IMG/VR virus record: IMGVR_UViG_3300011116_000416
Span: 21,615 to 85,614 of that record
Strand: one strand, 5' to 3'
Length of the DNA: 64,000 bases
DNA from: a virus
Part shown: one piece after another, positions 40,892 to 51,100 of the stretch
Position numbering within the stretch: the stretch's first letter is position 1
Layout: every line of letters begins with the position of its first letter
Notes under the pieces: generated by a model
The model's input: only the letters and a program-made list of their open reading frames with translations
Database searches by the model: none
What the model was told of the DNA's origin: nothing
Made by a program: the position numbers and the translations under genes

Positions 40892-41564
40892 TTAGACCTC
40901 CTGCATTAGCAATCCAATTATATCCTACTTCCAAACCTTTTGCTTTACCTCCAGTTTTTGCGGCACGAAGGTTGTCGTTATATGGCTTGGCGTTTGATAA
41001 ATACTTTCTAATTCCAGTTGCCTCTAGCACGGATTGCCTAAAATGGTCTTTAAAGAAGTTAATAAATATTCTTTCAAATGAGCCAACGACTCTAGTTCCT
41101 CCTGGATTGTCAATAAGCACTGGACCAGAAACAAAGATATCTTCTGTTCCTATGTTAAACTTAAGAGCCTTGGCTGTCTTTGGTTTAATCCTAACAGAGA
41201 TGCCCTTTTCCATAATTGTTGCTTTGTTATAAAATGGAACATTTGAGCCATTCTTGATAGATGTTGATTGCTTTAATGTGCCATAAAACGATATGCCACC
41301 GCCACTAACTGAGTAGTCTATGTCAAACAATCTACCTTCTGGTGAGCCTTCCATGTACCATTCATAGATGTGGTGATACATTTCTGGACTTACCCTGGCT
41401 TGCTGGTCTATAAACTGTTTAAGGATTTCGATAGTGTCTTTTGCTATTGCTTTGGCAAATTCTGGCTTTGCTTTTTCTGCACCCTCTAGAAATCCTTCAG
41501 AGTATCCAAGGATATTCTCCATATCTCTAAAGAATTGCTTATCATCAAACTTAACAGTTATCAT
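40884..41564 (-). CDS. Head-tail connector protein (gp10-like), 226 aa
   Basis: The N-terminus ITVKFDDKQFFRDMENILGY and the basic C-terminal region are like HK97 gp10-type neck proteins, though longer. A central beta portion (SVSGGGISFYGTLKQS, ISVRIKPKTAKALKFNIG) is present. It overlaps both neighbours by 4-8 bp within the connector operon. Confidence 0.55.
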   Translation of the reverse strand: MITVKFDDKQFFRDMENILGYSEGFLEGAEKAKPEFAKAIAKDTIEILKQFIDQQARVSPEMYHHIYEWYMEGSPEGRLFDIDYSVSGGGISFYGTLKQSTSIKNGSNVPFYNKATIMEKGISVRIKPKTAKALKFNIGTEDIFVSGPVLIDNPGGTRVVGSFERIFINFFKDHFRQSVLEATGIRKYLSNAKPYNDNLRAAKTGGKAKGLEVGYNWIANAGGLNV

Positions 41565-42007
41565 AGGTCTACCGCCTGATTGTCTGAACGAGTAATGACT
41601 AATTTGTAGTGGTCAACGTTGCCAAAAGGACCAACTACTGGATTTGATGTCGATAGCTCAAAGATTGTTGGCTGACCCTTTCTTGGTCCTGCTGACTCTG
41701 TGTAAATATAGTTTCCTTGACTATCCCTAATATTAGTGATGACAATGTTGGTTATAGCATATAAGTCATTGCCGTTTGATGCAGTTAAGTCATTTCTTGT
41801 TCTTCCAACATAGGAGTTGTCTATGGTAATGTTTGGCTCTGGTCTAACGTCTTCTTTAAACTTTCTACCTGCTGGATTAAAGAAACAAGCAATTGTTCTA
41901 TCTAAAACCCACTGCTTTTTTAGATTACCATAAGCACCTGTTTCAATTATAGGATAGTAAACATCTGCTAAAAGTGGATAGATAAAATCGGTATTTTCGC
42001 ATATCAT
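41561..42007 (-). CDS. Putative head closure (stopper) protein, 148 aa
   Basis: A beta-barrel-like protein of stopper size, between the adaptor and gp10-like genes. It contains YYPIIETGAYGNLKKQWVLD, a basic loop (NPAGRKFKEDVRPEP) and YAITNIVITNIRDSQGNYIY. Role by synteny. Confidence 0.55.
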   Translation of the reverse strand: MICENTDFIYPLLADVYYPIIETGAYGNLKKQWVLDRTIACFFNPAGRKFKEDVRPEPNITIDNSYVGRTRNDLTASNGNDLYAITNIVITNIRDSQGNYIYTESAGPRKGQPTIFELSTSNPVVGPFGNVDHYKLVITRSDNQAVDL

Positions 42008-43149
42008 TATAGTACTGATGGCTTGAAGTTGCTGCCCTTATAGTTGTTAAGAATCTTATCAACGAGCATGTTGCCAGTTCCTTCCAAGAATTGTGGAGCA
42101 AATTTAATGTTGAATTGGTCAGTGCTATATTGCGTGACGAAACGCTTATAATAGTCGTTTGTACCACATTTTAGCTCTTCTACAAGAATTGTTGCTGCTC
42201 TCTCTACATCTGGTGGAATAGTCTTGTGTCCAGCATCAAGAACAAAGGTGTAGTCGTAGCCTTCTGGGAATGCAACATAGCCACTTCTAGAACCAGAATA
42301 TAGACCCAAGTCTCCAGTAGCAGCTGGTATCCTTAATGGCGTTGATTCACTCCTATTATAAATTCCATTTGCCTCTACCCTCGCAATAGCAGAGCCATCT
42401 AGCAAAGTTTTGTATTCATATTCCCAAATTCTAGTGACAGTACCAGCGGTTGTAATATTGCCTGTTGTAGAGTTTGCAAAACTAAAAGATGTCGTTGTTG
42501 GAACAGCAGTAACTACAAATGTTCCACGATATCCAGTAGGAACAACTGTTGCAATAACTACTACATCACCGACTTCAAAACCATGTGCTGAAGCGGTAGT
42601 TAGGGTTACTGTTCCAGACGATGTGGTTGGGGTTTGAGTATTTAGAGTAATGGCTACATCTTCGCCATTATAAACAAGCACATTGTTTTCGTATACTTTT
42701 AAAACTTTATTAACAGGGTGCCAAATAGGAAAGTAGTCCCCACCCTGACCTTCTTTTACAATAACTAGTTTGTGATTATAAAAATCTGCGTTTCCTAGAT
42801 ATTGGTCCATAATTGACCTTGCAATAATTTCCCACTTTTTATATTCGGCAATGTCTTCTGCTGTAGTTGCAAGGTCATTTGGATTTACATATGGTCTATA
42901 AACCGTCAAGTTGTCATCGATAACTATTTCACCAGACGAATCAGTTACCTTAAATAAAAAGTCTCTGTCATACTGAACTTTTGATTTTGGCAAAACATAG
43001 GAAATCTTTTTGTTAGCATCTGAGGTTAATGTTGTGGTTTCAAATGAGTGGTCCACCAAATCCTCTACATAAACAGAGTATGCTGTATTTGCAGCTGGCA
43101 CTGTCCATTGAGTTGTAATAGGATATGGTGGAACCCTCAAAACTTCCAT
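42007..43149 (-). CDS. Head-tail adaptor with FCCH-like insert, 380 aa
   Basis: The N- and C-terminal parts (about 80-160 and 250-380) look like a head-tail adaptor: DIAEYKKWEIIARSIMDQYL, PPDVERAATILVEELKCG. Between them, residues about 165-244 hold a complete FCCH-like domain (SAHGFEVGDVVVIATVVPTG, then VPTTTSFSFANSTTG). An insert in a neck protein is unusual and suggests surface decoration of the connector. The FCCH-like copy here is the closest to the eukaryotic E1 pattern by eye. Confidence 0.65.
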   Translation of the reverse strand: MEVLRVPPYPITTQWTVPAANTAYSVYVEDLVDHSFETTTLTSDANKKISYVLPKSKVQYDRDFLFKVTDSSGEIVIDDNLTVYRPYVNPNDLATTAEDIAEYKKWEIIARSIMDQYLGNADFYNHKLVIVKEGQGGDYFPIWHPVNKVLKVYENNVLVYNGEDVAITLNTQTPTTSSGTVTLTTASAHGFEVGDVVVIATVVPTGYRGTFVVTAVPTTTSFSFANSTTGNITTAGTVTRIWEYEYKTLLDGSAIARVEANGIYNRSESTPLRIPAATGDLGLYSGSRSGYVAFPEGYDYTFVLDAGHKTIPPDVERAATILVEELKCGTNDYYKRFVTQYSTDQFNIKFAPQFLEGTGNMLVDKILNNYKGSNFKPSVL

Positions 43150-43520
43150 TAACCGAAGACCTCCGCAACCTCAGTTGGAGTTGCTAGTCTAACGCCACGC
43201 TGTGCTACCCAGAAATCTACATGCTTCTGTGGCACAATGTTATAACCAATATTTAGCTTTCCAAATCCTTCTGCGTATAGATTTCTTTCAGAAAATAGGG
43301 CTACCTTTGTGGTCTTTGATGGCTCTACTACTGGTGCTTCTACCTTTGGTGCTGCTTTCTTTACTTTTGCTGTACCGCTAGCAATTGCACCAGTATCTAG
43401 ATTACCGATTGTAGGAACTTCTTTTTCTTTTTCGACTGTTGATTCGATAACTACTTCAGCTGTAACTTTTTCTTCTACAACTGGAGTTTCTACAACGTCT
43501 TTTTCGTTTTTTTCTGACAT
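43149..43520 (-). CDS. Small head-associated protein, 123 aa
   Basis: An acidic, Val/Glu/Lys-rich disordered N-terminal half (VVETPVVEEKVTAEVVIEST) precedes a compact C-terminal domain (NLYAEGFGKLNIGYNIVPQK, then VAQRGVRLATPTEVAEVFG). It follows the major capsid gene and its terminator. Possible decoration or minor capsid protein. Strong SD (AAGGAGG). Confidence 0.6.
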   Translation of the reverse strand: MSEKNEKDVVETPVVEEKVTAEVVIESTVEKEKEVPTIGNLDTGAIASGTAKVKKAAPKVEAPVVEPSKTTKVALFSERNLYAEGFGKLNIGYNIVPQKHVDFWVAQRGVRLATPTEVAEVFG

Positions 43521-43544
43521 GAAAAAACCTCCTTAATTATTTTA

Positions 43545-43553
43545 ATTATACCA
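43545..43553 (-). promoter_or_regulatory. Extended -10 promoter for connector operon
   Basis: TGG-TATAAT on the minus strand (TATAAT at 43545-43550), right after the capsid gene terminator. It would drive 43520 to about 40367. Confidence 0.7.
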
Positions 43554-43568
43554 GATAAATATGTGAAA

Positions 43569-43596
43569 GGGGGTAGAGATTTTAGTCCCTACCCCC
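43569..43596 (-). terminator. Terminator after major capsid gene
   Basis: An 11-bp stem (GGGGGTAGGGA/TCTACCCCC region, one G-T pair) with a 6-nt loop, followed by a short T-run (CCCCCTTT). The T-run is short, so it may act partly as a 3' mRNA stabiliser. Confidence 0.75.
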
Positions 43597-43620
43597 AGTC
43601 AAAGGGAACACTAAACAGAA

Positions 43621-44784
43621 TTAGTCTGTTGTTGTGTCTGCGAATGCAACTGCATCCAGTTCTTCCCAGGCAAGCCCGAAACGAACGAAGACAGTGTATT
43701 CAATTGTGTCCTTCTTAGGAACATAGAAACGGTTCACAGTGATGTCTCTCTGGAAGCCCCAAATACGGTTCTGTGGGAATGTAAGGTCTACATAACCAGT
43801 AGGGTAGTAAGGAACTTCTAGAACAGGAACACCTAGAACACGAGTCTGACGAGCACCACCAAATGTTTGGTTAGCACCGCCAATGAACTCACCACGAGTA
43901 CCTTCGGTCGAACCGATAGTTGAGTATACAGTAGCGTTGTTCTTGACAATGTTTGCAAATGTGTCTGTACCAGCATAGAACTTTAGTCCATTAGTGATGG
44001 CACGGTATCTGCGTGGCAAGGCAAGAATCAAAGCTTGCATCCTCTCGGTTGTCCAATCGGTAAATGCTGCGTTAGAACCAACAAGTGTAGTGTTGATTAC
44101 TTCGTGAGCCTTTCCAAGGTTAGTACCAGTTCCAATGTTTGGAGTGGTCTTAACCTGGTTGATGAATCCATTCATAATGCTTAGGAACGAACCTGTAGAA
44201 CCGTCACCGTTAATAGCTAGGTCTTCGATATCGTTACCGAAAGCGTTGGTCATCAAGCGAACCAAGTGGTCCTCAAGAGCAGCACCCTCAAGGTTGTCCT
44301 CAAGAGCCTCAGATGATACTTCCCAGTCAAGGCGTAGCTTCTTTGTGGTAAGCTCTACCTTTGAGAATGTTGCACCTGTGTTGGTGTAAGTTGAAACACC
44401 CTGGCTAGCAGCACGGACTACACGTTCTCCAACGTTAATCTTCTCTAGTTCCATTGTGTTTGCTCTCATTGTTACTCTGCGTCCGTCCTGTGCAAGTGTG
44501 GTTGCGTCCCAAACATAGTCGATAAATCGTCTTGCCTGTTCAGGGCGTAGGATACCAGTACCTGGATAAGTTGGACTTGCAGTAGCCGATGGGTTTACAC
44601 CATTTGCTCCTGTGGTAACACCAAAGTTAGCGGTTGGGCTGTTACCCATGTAAGTACCGTGCTCTGAGAAAGCACCTGTACCTGAAGACACGCTATCTGA
44701 TGTACCGAAAGCACCTTCAGCGTTAGGGTAGTTAGATACTGGGCTAGCACCTGAAGGCATGTTTTTGATAATTTCTTCTGACAT
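43621..44784 (-). CDS. Major capsid protein (HK97 fold), 387 aa
   Basis: Located after the protease/scaffold gene. It has a disordered N-terminal arm rich in Gly/Ser/Thr, then typical HK97-fold elements: RPEQARRFIDYVWDATTLAQ, TTKKLRLDWEVSSEALEDNL and a C-terminal YTVFVRFGLAWEELDAVAFA. The start is the ATG at 44784, placed after AGGAGG; GTG at 44796 touches the SD. The short N-terminal arm before the fold could be the part cleaved by the protease. Confidence 0.9.
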   Translation of the reverse strand: MSEEIIKNMPSGASPVSNYPNAEGAFGTSDSVSSGTGAFSEHGTYMGNSPTANFGVTTGANGVNPSATASPTYPGTGILRPEQARRFIDYVWDATTLAQDGRRVTMRANTMELEKINVGERVVRAASQGVSTYTNTGATFSKVELTTKKLRLDWEVSSEALEDNLEGAALEDHLVRLMTNAFGNDIEDLAINGDGSTGSFLSIMNGFINQVKTTPNIGTGTNLGKAHEVINTTLVGSNAAFTDWTTERMQALILALPRRYRAITNGLKFYAGTDTFANIVKNNATVYSTIGSTEGTRGEFIGGANQTFGGARQTRVLGVPVLEVPYYPTGYVDLTFPQNRIWGFQRDITVNRFYVPKKDTIEYTVFVRFGLAWEELDAVAFADTTTD

Positions 44785-44808
44785 TTTATTTTTCACCTCC
44801 TGAGTGAG

Positions 44809-45291
44809 TTATTTTAGTAAATCGGATGTTGTGAGGAAACTTCCGCCCCATACTGATTTTTCCACCAGTACTGGTTCCTGAACGACCTCTCCAAGGTCGC
44901 CAGACTTGCGGAAAGCGGTGTCTGCTTCTACTGCATCCAGACGCTTTCCAAGATTGTTGAAGTCTGATTCTGCATCTGCAACTACTGCGGATACATAACC
45001 AAGTGACTTCTTTAGTTCAGCAATTTCATTCTTTAGGGATTCATTTGCATCCGCTAAAGACTTAATAACTGCTGCGACATCGCTAAAGGCTGTTGTTACA
45101 GTCGTGCTAAGTTCAGTAACTGCCTTGGCAATTTCCTCGTCTGAACCATGTACTTCTTCTACAACTTCTTCTACATGTGCTGGCTCGGCTACTTCTGCAA
45201 CCTCTTCAACAACTTCTTCTGTAGCAGGAGCGTCAACAACTTCTGCCTCTGGAGCGACATCTACTGATTCAACGTTTTCGTTTTCAGCCAT
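44809..45291 (-). CDS. Nested scaffold protein, internal start, 160 aa
   Basis: Inside the protease gene, AAAGGAGA lies 9 nt before an in-frame ATG (codon 255, MAENENVESVDV). Translation from there would yield a 160-aa acidic coiled-coil scaffold without the protease domain, as Nu3 does within C of lambda. The SD is as strong as those of real genes nearby, and the frame before it (IIKKENDN) is a linker, not a folded part. Confidence 0.6.
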   Translation of the reverse strand: MAENENVESVDVAPEAEVVDAPATEEVVEEVAEVAEPAHVEEVVEEVHGSDEEIAKAVTELSTTVTTAFSDVAAVIKSLADANESLKNEIAELKKSLGYVSAVVADAESDFNNLGKRLDAVEADTAFRKSGDLGEVVQEPVLVEKSVWGGSFLTTSDLLK

Positions 45292-46053
45292 GTTATCATT
45301 CTCCTTTTTGATAATCTTAGAAGTATTAATGCCTTTAGCACTATCAACTAAGAACTTAATCATGTCGAGTTTTTCATCATCTGATTTCTCAACAAAACCT
45401 ATATTTTGCATAGGCAAACCATTTATTGGACTATTTACAGCCTCTTCTTCAGAAATCGTAACAAGACCAGACTCTTTGTCCCAGAATACATTCTCAATTT
45501 GTGTTTCTGCTACTTGTCCTGTTACTTTATCTACCCCATCAACTTTCTCTACGGAAAGGATATTTGCAAATTGATTTGCTGGGCTATCTACTAGAGATAA
45601 TTCTGTTAGGTCATAATCCTTGATAATTCTAACGGTTGAGTCTGATTTTTCGTCATAGGCATCGTCCCATTTATTCATCTTACCGCCAATAGAAAATCCA
45701 GTAAGTGTTCCATCTAAAACTTTTTCCCAAGTATCTGGTGCACCCTTAGAAACGTATGCAGATACATAAACACCCTGATAAAACTTTTTGCTTTCTGGGT
45801 CAAAGTACTTGTCTTCCTTAAAAGATACCATCTTACCAACTGCTTTAGGTTGGTGCATTTCACGGATGTTTCCACGAAATTTAGCAAAGGCTTTCTTACT
45901 AGCTTCTGGGGTAACGATATCATTTTGTCTATCAACATTGTCCAAGGTAGCAAAGCCTGATACAATACGCTTTTCAGAATCTACCTTGCTGAATGGCATG
46001 GAGATACGAACCTTATCTCCGTCCATATCCCAATTTGCTTTAGAAATGTCCAT
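44809..46053 (-). CDS. Prohead protease fused to scaffold, 414 aa
   Basis: Residues 1-175 are a XkdF/S78-type serine protease: a His in REMHQPKAVGKMV (about 67) and a Ser in LTGFSIGGKM (about 137) with an acidic residue in YDLTELSLVDSPA. Residues about 255-414 are an acidic Ala/Glu/Val-rich and coiled-coil scaffold region (AVTELSTTVTTAFSDVAAVI, ESLKNEIAELKKSL). There is no separate scaffold gene. An in-frame ATG at 45291 with its own SD could make the scaffold alone. The promoter gives a leaderless start at 46053. Confidence 0.85.
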   Translation of the reverse strand: MDISKANWDMDGDKVRISMPFSKVDSEKRIVSGFATLDNVDRQNDIVTPEASKKAFAKFRGNIREMHQPKAVGKMVSFKEDKYFDPESKKFYQGVYVSAYVSKGAPDTWEKVLDGTLTGFSIGGKMNKWDDAYDEKSDSTVRIIKDYDLTELSLVDSPANQFANILSVEKVDGVDKVTGQVAETQIENVFWDKESGLVTISEEEAVNSPINGLPMQNIGFVEKSDDEKLDMIKFLVDSAKGINTSKIIKKENDNMAENENVESVDVAPEAEVVDAPATEEVVEEVAEVAEPAHVEEVVEEVHGSDEEIAKAVTELSTTVTTAFSDVAAVIKSLADANESLKNEIAELKKSLGYVSAVVADAESDFNNLGKRLDAVEADTAFRKSGDLGEVVQEPVLVEKSVWGGSFLTTSDLLK

Positions 46054-46060
46054 GTATCTA

Positions 46061-46066
46061 ATTATA
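46061..46066 (-). promoter_or_regulatory. -10 box, leaderless start of protease gene
   Basis: TATAAT on the minus strand, 7 nt before the ATG at 46053. No SD precedes the start, so translation would be leaderless. Confidence 0.65.
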
Positions 46067-46098
46067 GCCCCTTTTTATAACGATGTTATACATTTGTT

Positions 46099-46107
46099 AT
46101 TATACCA
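46099..46107 (-). promoter_or_regulatory. Second, upstream extended -10 promoter for capsid operon
   Basis: TGG-TATAAT on the minus strand (TATAAT at 46099-46104), just downstream of the portal stop codon. It would add a leader of about 40 nt to the protease mRNA. Confidence 0.55.
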
Positions 46108-46117
46108 TCATTTTTAG

Positions 46118-47716
46118 TTACTGGGACCTTCTCCCTTCGCCTCTTGCGTTTCTACCCTGAATAGTTGCTGTGCTATCTGCCTGTGCTTGCTGTCTTTCTG
46201 CATCACGAGTTCTATTTTGAGCATTGTTTGCAGTTGCATCCGCAGCCTGTCTAGCAGATAGCTGAACCATTGAATCGCTCTCTTCACGTTCTGGCAAATT
46301 AAGGATTTCACGAGCCTCGTTAGGAACCATAATTTGGTTCTTTACATAGTTGGTCAGAATTTGTGACTGTGCTAGTTCATCTGTAAGTGTTAACTCGTTG
46401 AACTTAAGTTCTAGAACATCTGTTTTTTCACGAATAATCTTATTGAGAATCTTTTCAAGGTTGCGTTGTGCTGGTCTTGCAACCTGCTCCTTGAATGTTC
46501 TGTCTTGTGCTAGTGCATCTGCAATTGATGTTGAGCTGCTACCGCCAAGTTTTGACAGTGGTACTTGGTGGGCAACCAAAATATCATCACGATTTTGCTC
46601 ACGGTACTTACCAAAAGAGCCTTCCTGAATACCATTCTCAATTGGCTCCATCTTAAACTCAACCTTATTGGTTTCAGAGTCTCCTGGCAATGGAATATAC
46701 AAAGTTCTGTGGGACTGCCCCTTCAAGCCTGTTTGTAGGAAGCGGAATAGCTTGTCTTCTGCTTCTGATGTAAGCTGTGCACCCTTCAGAGTTACTATGT
46801 AACGAGGAACAGCCTTGTTGTTGAAATAATCAATGTTGTACTGAGATGCTAGCATATCTCCCAACAGAGATGGCATCGCTGCAATAATGTCTGGAATACC
46901 ATAGAATGTGTTTAGTGGAGAATACTCTTTGATATGAATAATCTCATTTGGTCTAGGGTCATCTGTAATATAGTTAACGTTCTTAGCACCAAAGTTACGG
47001 AAGTATACAACCTTGTTGGCAATAATCTGTACATAGCCATCACGCAATCTACGGACACGCATGGTAGATGCTGGAATATGACCAATATAGCCAATCTCTC
47101 CTGTTACTGTACGACCAACCTCAATGTATCCGTTACCCATTGCGTGGACATCTGTAAATACCTTTTCAAGAACTGAGGTGAATGACTCGTCTTGGTTTAA
47201 TCCTTCTAGCCAGTCACGAAGTTGAACTTTGAGTCTTTCAATGCGTTTACGAGCACGAGCCATCTGTTCTGGTGTTGCTGCCTCTAGTCTTAGACTTGTC
47301 TTATCAGAAACAATAAAATCGTAGCCAAGACCAACTGTATTCTCAACCTTTGCATCAATAGCAGCGTGGTTGGCAAATGATGTGTCATAGTAACTTGCTA
47401 ATTCATATAGGTTATATGGTGGTGTGATTACGTCAAATAGTGCATAGGCATTTCTAAACACTACTCCTGGATTTATGGCATTTGATTTTGCACCATTAGT
47501 TCCAGTCTGAACGGCTCTAGCAGATTCTAGATAAGCATCATCACCCAAAGCTTTTGCCATTCTAGTGCTTCTACGCTTAAAATTAGTGTTCATGCCAGAA
47601 TAGGACTTTACCTCGTCCCAGGATTTTGTAAATGGGTCTAGGTCAGCAAACTCGCTTCGTTCTTCTGGAACCTCGTCTAGTCTTGCTGGGGTATATGCGT
47701 GTTCATAATAGTTCAT
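46118..47716 (-). CDS. Portal protein, 532 aa
   Basis: PBSX/HK97-type portal features: VFTDVHAMGNGYIEVGR, EIIHIKEYSPLNTFYGIPDI, ASQYNIDYFNNKAVPRYIV and a C-terminal helical crown rich in Gln/Ala/Arg. Portal dodecamers form the DNA entry vertex. It overlaps the 132-aa gene start and is followed by the protease-scaffold gene. Confidence 0.93.
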   Translation of the reverse strand: MNYYEHAYTPARLDEVPEERSEFADLDPFTKSWDEVKSYSGMNTNFKRRSTRMAKALGDDAYLESARAVQTGTNGAKSNAINPGVVFRNAYALFDVITPPYNLYELASYYDTSFANHAAIDAKVENTVGLGYDFIVSDKTSLRLEAATPEQMARARKRIERLKVQLRDWLEGLNQDESFTSVLEKVFTDVHAMGNGYIEVGRTVTGEIGYIGHIPASTMRVRRLRDGYVQIIANKVVYFRNFGAKNVNYITDDPRPNEIIHIKEYSPLNTFYGIPDIIAAMPSLLGDMLASQYNIDYFNNKAVPRYIVTLKGAQLTSEAEDKLFRFLQTGLKGQSHRTLYIPLPGDSETNKVEFKMEPIENGIQEGSFGKYREQNRDDILVAHQVPLSKLGGSSSTSIADALAQDRTFKEQVARPAQRNLEKILNKIIREKTDVLELKFNELTLTDELAQSQILTNYVKNQIMVPNEAREILNLPEREESDSMVQLSARQAADATANNAQNRTRDAERQQAQADSTATIQGRNARGEGRRSQ

Positions 47717-48111
47717 CGCTCGTCATCACCGTATAATTCAAATGTCTTTTTTGCTGCAATTAATGCACCCAGGTCTGTTTCAGAGGCAATTAGACCCTGA
47801 GTCATTCTATCCTTTTGTTCGCTGTATTCTTCATCTGATACTTTACGAACGTTTGCAAAAAAGACTGCTTTACCATCTGGCTGCCCATTCCAGGCTGCTT
47901 CTTTTTGCAATAAATCAATTCTTGTTTGGTCGCCCTTCATAGAGTCAATGCAAAGAGCATTTCCCTGTCCATCGGTAAAGAATTTGCCAGAGGGTAATTG
48001 CCAGACGTAGATTCCATAGTTTGAGAATGGTTCTTCGATTACCTGAACACGAGTCTTACCCACTTGACCCTTCATAACCTTACCAAAATCTTTGTTAATG
48101 TCGATATTCAT
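47713..48111 (-). CDS. Hypothetical head-module protein, 132 aa
   Basis: A conserved-looking protein before the portal gene: VQVIEEPFSNYGIYVWQLPS, GKFFTDGQGNALCIDSMKG and AVFFANVRKVSDEEYSEQKD. I place the start at the ATG at 48111, 7 nt after TATACT, not at the upstream GTG. Unknown function; its place suggests an assembly or portal-associated role. Confidence 0.65.
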   Translation of the reverse strand: MNIDINKDFGKVMKGQVGKTRVQVIEEPFSNYGIYVWQLPSGKFFTDGQGNALCIDSMKGDQTRIDLLQKEAAWNGQPDGKAVFFANVRKVSDEEYSEQKDRMTQGLIASETDLGALIAAKKTFELYGDDER

Positions 48112-48118
48112 AACCACT

Positions 48119-48127
48119 AGTATACCA
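48119..48127 (-). promoter_or_regulatory. Extended -10 promoter, leaderless, head operon
   Basis: TGG-TATACT on the minus strand (TATACT at 48119-48124) with 7 nt to the ATG at 48111. It starts the portal operon. Confidence 0.75.
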
Positions 48128-48129
48128 TA

Positions 48130-51100
48130 TTATAGGACATCAAGTGTAATTTCGGAGAATTCTACGTTTAAATAACCTAAATATTCGTATCCACCAAGAC
48201 GTAATCCTTGATATTCGTAGTTTGAATCAACTATTGACTTATTTGTACCAGTTAATGTCTTATAAATATCCTTAATATTATTACTATATATCTCAAAATA
48301 ATTTGGAATTGATGAATATTCCCAGGTTCCTAGTGCAATTCCAGCAGTGGTAATTGCACCAGATGGAGCTGTAAGGGATGTAGCCAAATACTTAAAAGAT
48401 GTGGTTGAAGGAATTGCTGTCACATAAGAGTCTGTAGTTGTGTTGTATTCCGTTGGAACTAAATTTCTAACAGCAACTTTTTCTGATAAAAACAGTCTAT
48501 GACTATTGGTTGTTGTAAGTGTAATTTCTTTTACTGATATTGTCGGGGTCTGTGTTGGAATTGGAATTGCCCAGTTATTGCCGCCAATCTCAGACCATAA
48601 AAGCTGTGTTGCTTTTTGCTGTAATTCTATTGGACTTGCTTTGTAGTAAGAAAGATTATTAATTAATAGATTTGACGTTAATTTCAGAACTCCAGACATT
48701 CCAGAAACACTAATTGGTTCTTTAAAGACAATTCCAATCATGTTCCATTCATTAAGACTGATTACTGGATTAGCAACTTTTTTACCATTAATATAATATA
48801 CTGGCTTTATTTCTGAAGATGTTGAAATTCTACCCTTAGTTTTTGCTGTATTGCTAGCAATAATTGAAAATGATATTGAGCCACCATTGCCTTCTAATTT
48901 TAATATTTGCATAGATGATGTTGGAAATTCTTTAAAATCTGCTAAAGCTGCAAACTGTAACGAGGCTATTTTTGCATCCGAATCCAAAGATTCGTTTGTG
49001 TTTACATAAATGCCCCTATCTGTTCCAGAACTATAGGTACCAGCAATTTTTATACCAGAATATTTTGTTAAATATAAGTATGGCATACTTTCTTTAAATA
49101 TTAAATATGGATTTTGGCTTTTATAATTAAATGTTGTTCCGCTTTGAGTATATGGATATATGTTAACAGAATGCTTTGTTCCCAACGCATTTGCTGCATT
49201 TGCATTAAAAGATTGTGCGGCTAGTTGTAGATATCTAAAATTGGTTGGTTTAGTATTAATTCCTGGTATGTTTGATTCAACGTGTATAACCATTGCAAGA
49301 GTGGTTAGGTCCATATCTGTTGGTGGATAAATTATCATATTATTAACAACCTCGTACTTAGTTGTTGCACTAAAAGTTGTTGCGTTTACAACATTATTAG
49401 AATTTGGAGAAACTGTAGTAGTAAATGTTGAGGCTGCTGCATTTGCACCAGAAATAATTGTTTGAAAGCTAACATATGTCTTTACTAGTGATGCCGATGT
49501 GTCGTAGTTTGAGCCAGAATACACCTTTGGCTCTGGGTAGTCAAAGTTAAACTGAATTAAATCTAATGCATAAACGTCATTTCCAGATGCGTCAGAGACT
49601 GTTTTTGCTAACTTGCTAAGTGGAACATAATTTTCCCAGTATGAATTAACAGCAATATCTGGAATTATCTTGCTAAATAGGTTATTTGAAATAAGCGTAT
49701 AGGTTGCTGTTCTTGGAAGAAGACTTGCTACGGATGTAGATAAATTAGATAGATATCCGTTTGCATCAAATAGACTTGTGATGTCTGCAGCATTTCTTGT
49801 AGAGCATAGTCCTACTTTATAAATATTTCCACTAAATGTTTCTGATAGACTTCTGTCTCCACCAATATAGATATCAAGATTTGACTTGTTCTTTAAAAAT
49901 GTTGCTAGATTTCCATTTTTAGAAATTAATTTTGCTACATCTATTCCAACAGCAAATGTTGTATTTGTAGTTATTGTTTGTGCTGGACTAACTAAAAGCT
50001 CTTCCGATAAATTTTGATATTTAAAAAGGTATGAAACTGTTGTTCCTGTTAAAGATATTTTTAAATAATCACCATTTATATTATTTTCTATTTTGATTAG
50101 GATTTGCTCTGAAACCGAATTTTCTATGGCTTTAAAAACACCATACAAGCATGATGTTAAATTTTTGGTTGGGTCATAATTATCTAAAACAATATACCCA
50201 GTATTTGTTGTCCATGACCTACCAGAGCCAGAAACTACGCTAGATGGCTTAAGATTCATAAATGAATTAGACTCTCCAGAAGCCACATTTGTTTCATATA
50301 GGTCAGCTAGCCACAATGCGTTTGAGTAAAGTGAGTTTTGAACTATTGGTTCATTATATGTTGTTGGTGACAAAGTCTCTTTTGCAAGTACCGAAAAATT
50401 ATCTATGCTAGATGCTTGCTCCCATTTTGCATCTGTTCTTGGATAATTATAGTTATTTGCATAATTTGAAAAAGGATAGTCAATAAGTACTGTCTGACCG
50501 TTTGTTGTTGATGCATATTCCTCTGGAATTTTTACACCTTGTGCATACACAAATCTACGTTTTTGTAATGTTTCAGAGACTTTGTATGGATAAATTGCCA
50601 CTGAATCAATATCTACCGATGGTACTGATGTAGCATATGCATAGAAGCCTAGCCAATCTTGGCTTTTAGAGGAGCCATCTAGCTTTGCTGGTAAAGAAAG
50701 AGATGCATTATCTATCGACATTGAAATAACCGTATCTCCATCTAGACAAAGATTTGCAAATCCATCACCTATCTGTATTTGATACAATGTTGGTTTAAAT
50801 AGTTCAGAAGCATAATATGATTCAATATAGTCTCCTACCTTTAAAGTGATGTATTCATTTGTTACATACAATCCATCTGTAGATGCTAATGGTCCGAATA
50901 TGCGTTTTGGTGTTGTTGTATTTGCATTTATCCTGGCTAAAAACTCTATTGTTAATTCTTTATATCTTCCAATCTCATTTAAAAATCCAAATCCAGGAAA
51001 TATAAATGATGGTTGATTTGCAGTAGCATTTGGATATATGGTCATAATATTTAATGAACCATAAGACATTGGAATACCACAATTTTTAGCATATAGCTCA

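Noticed and set aside
45104-45574. 156-codon plus-strand frame over the scaffold region
   Set aside because: Low-complexity Ser/Thr antisense of the acidic scaffold repeat; no initiation signals.
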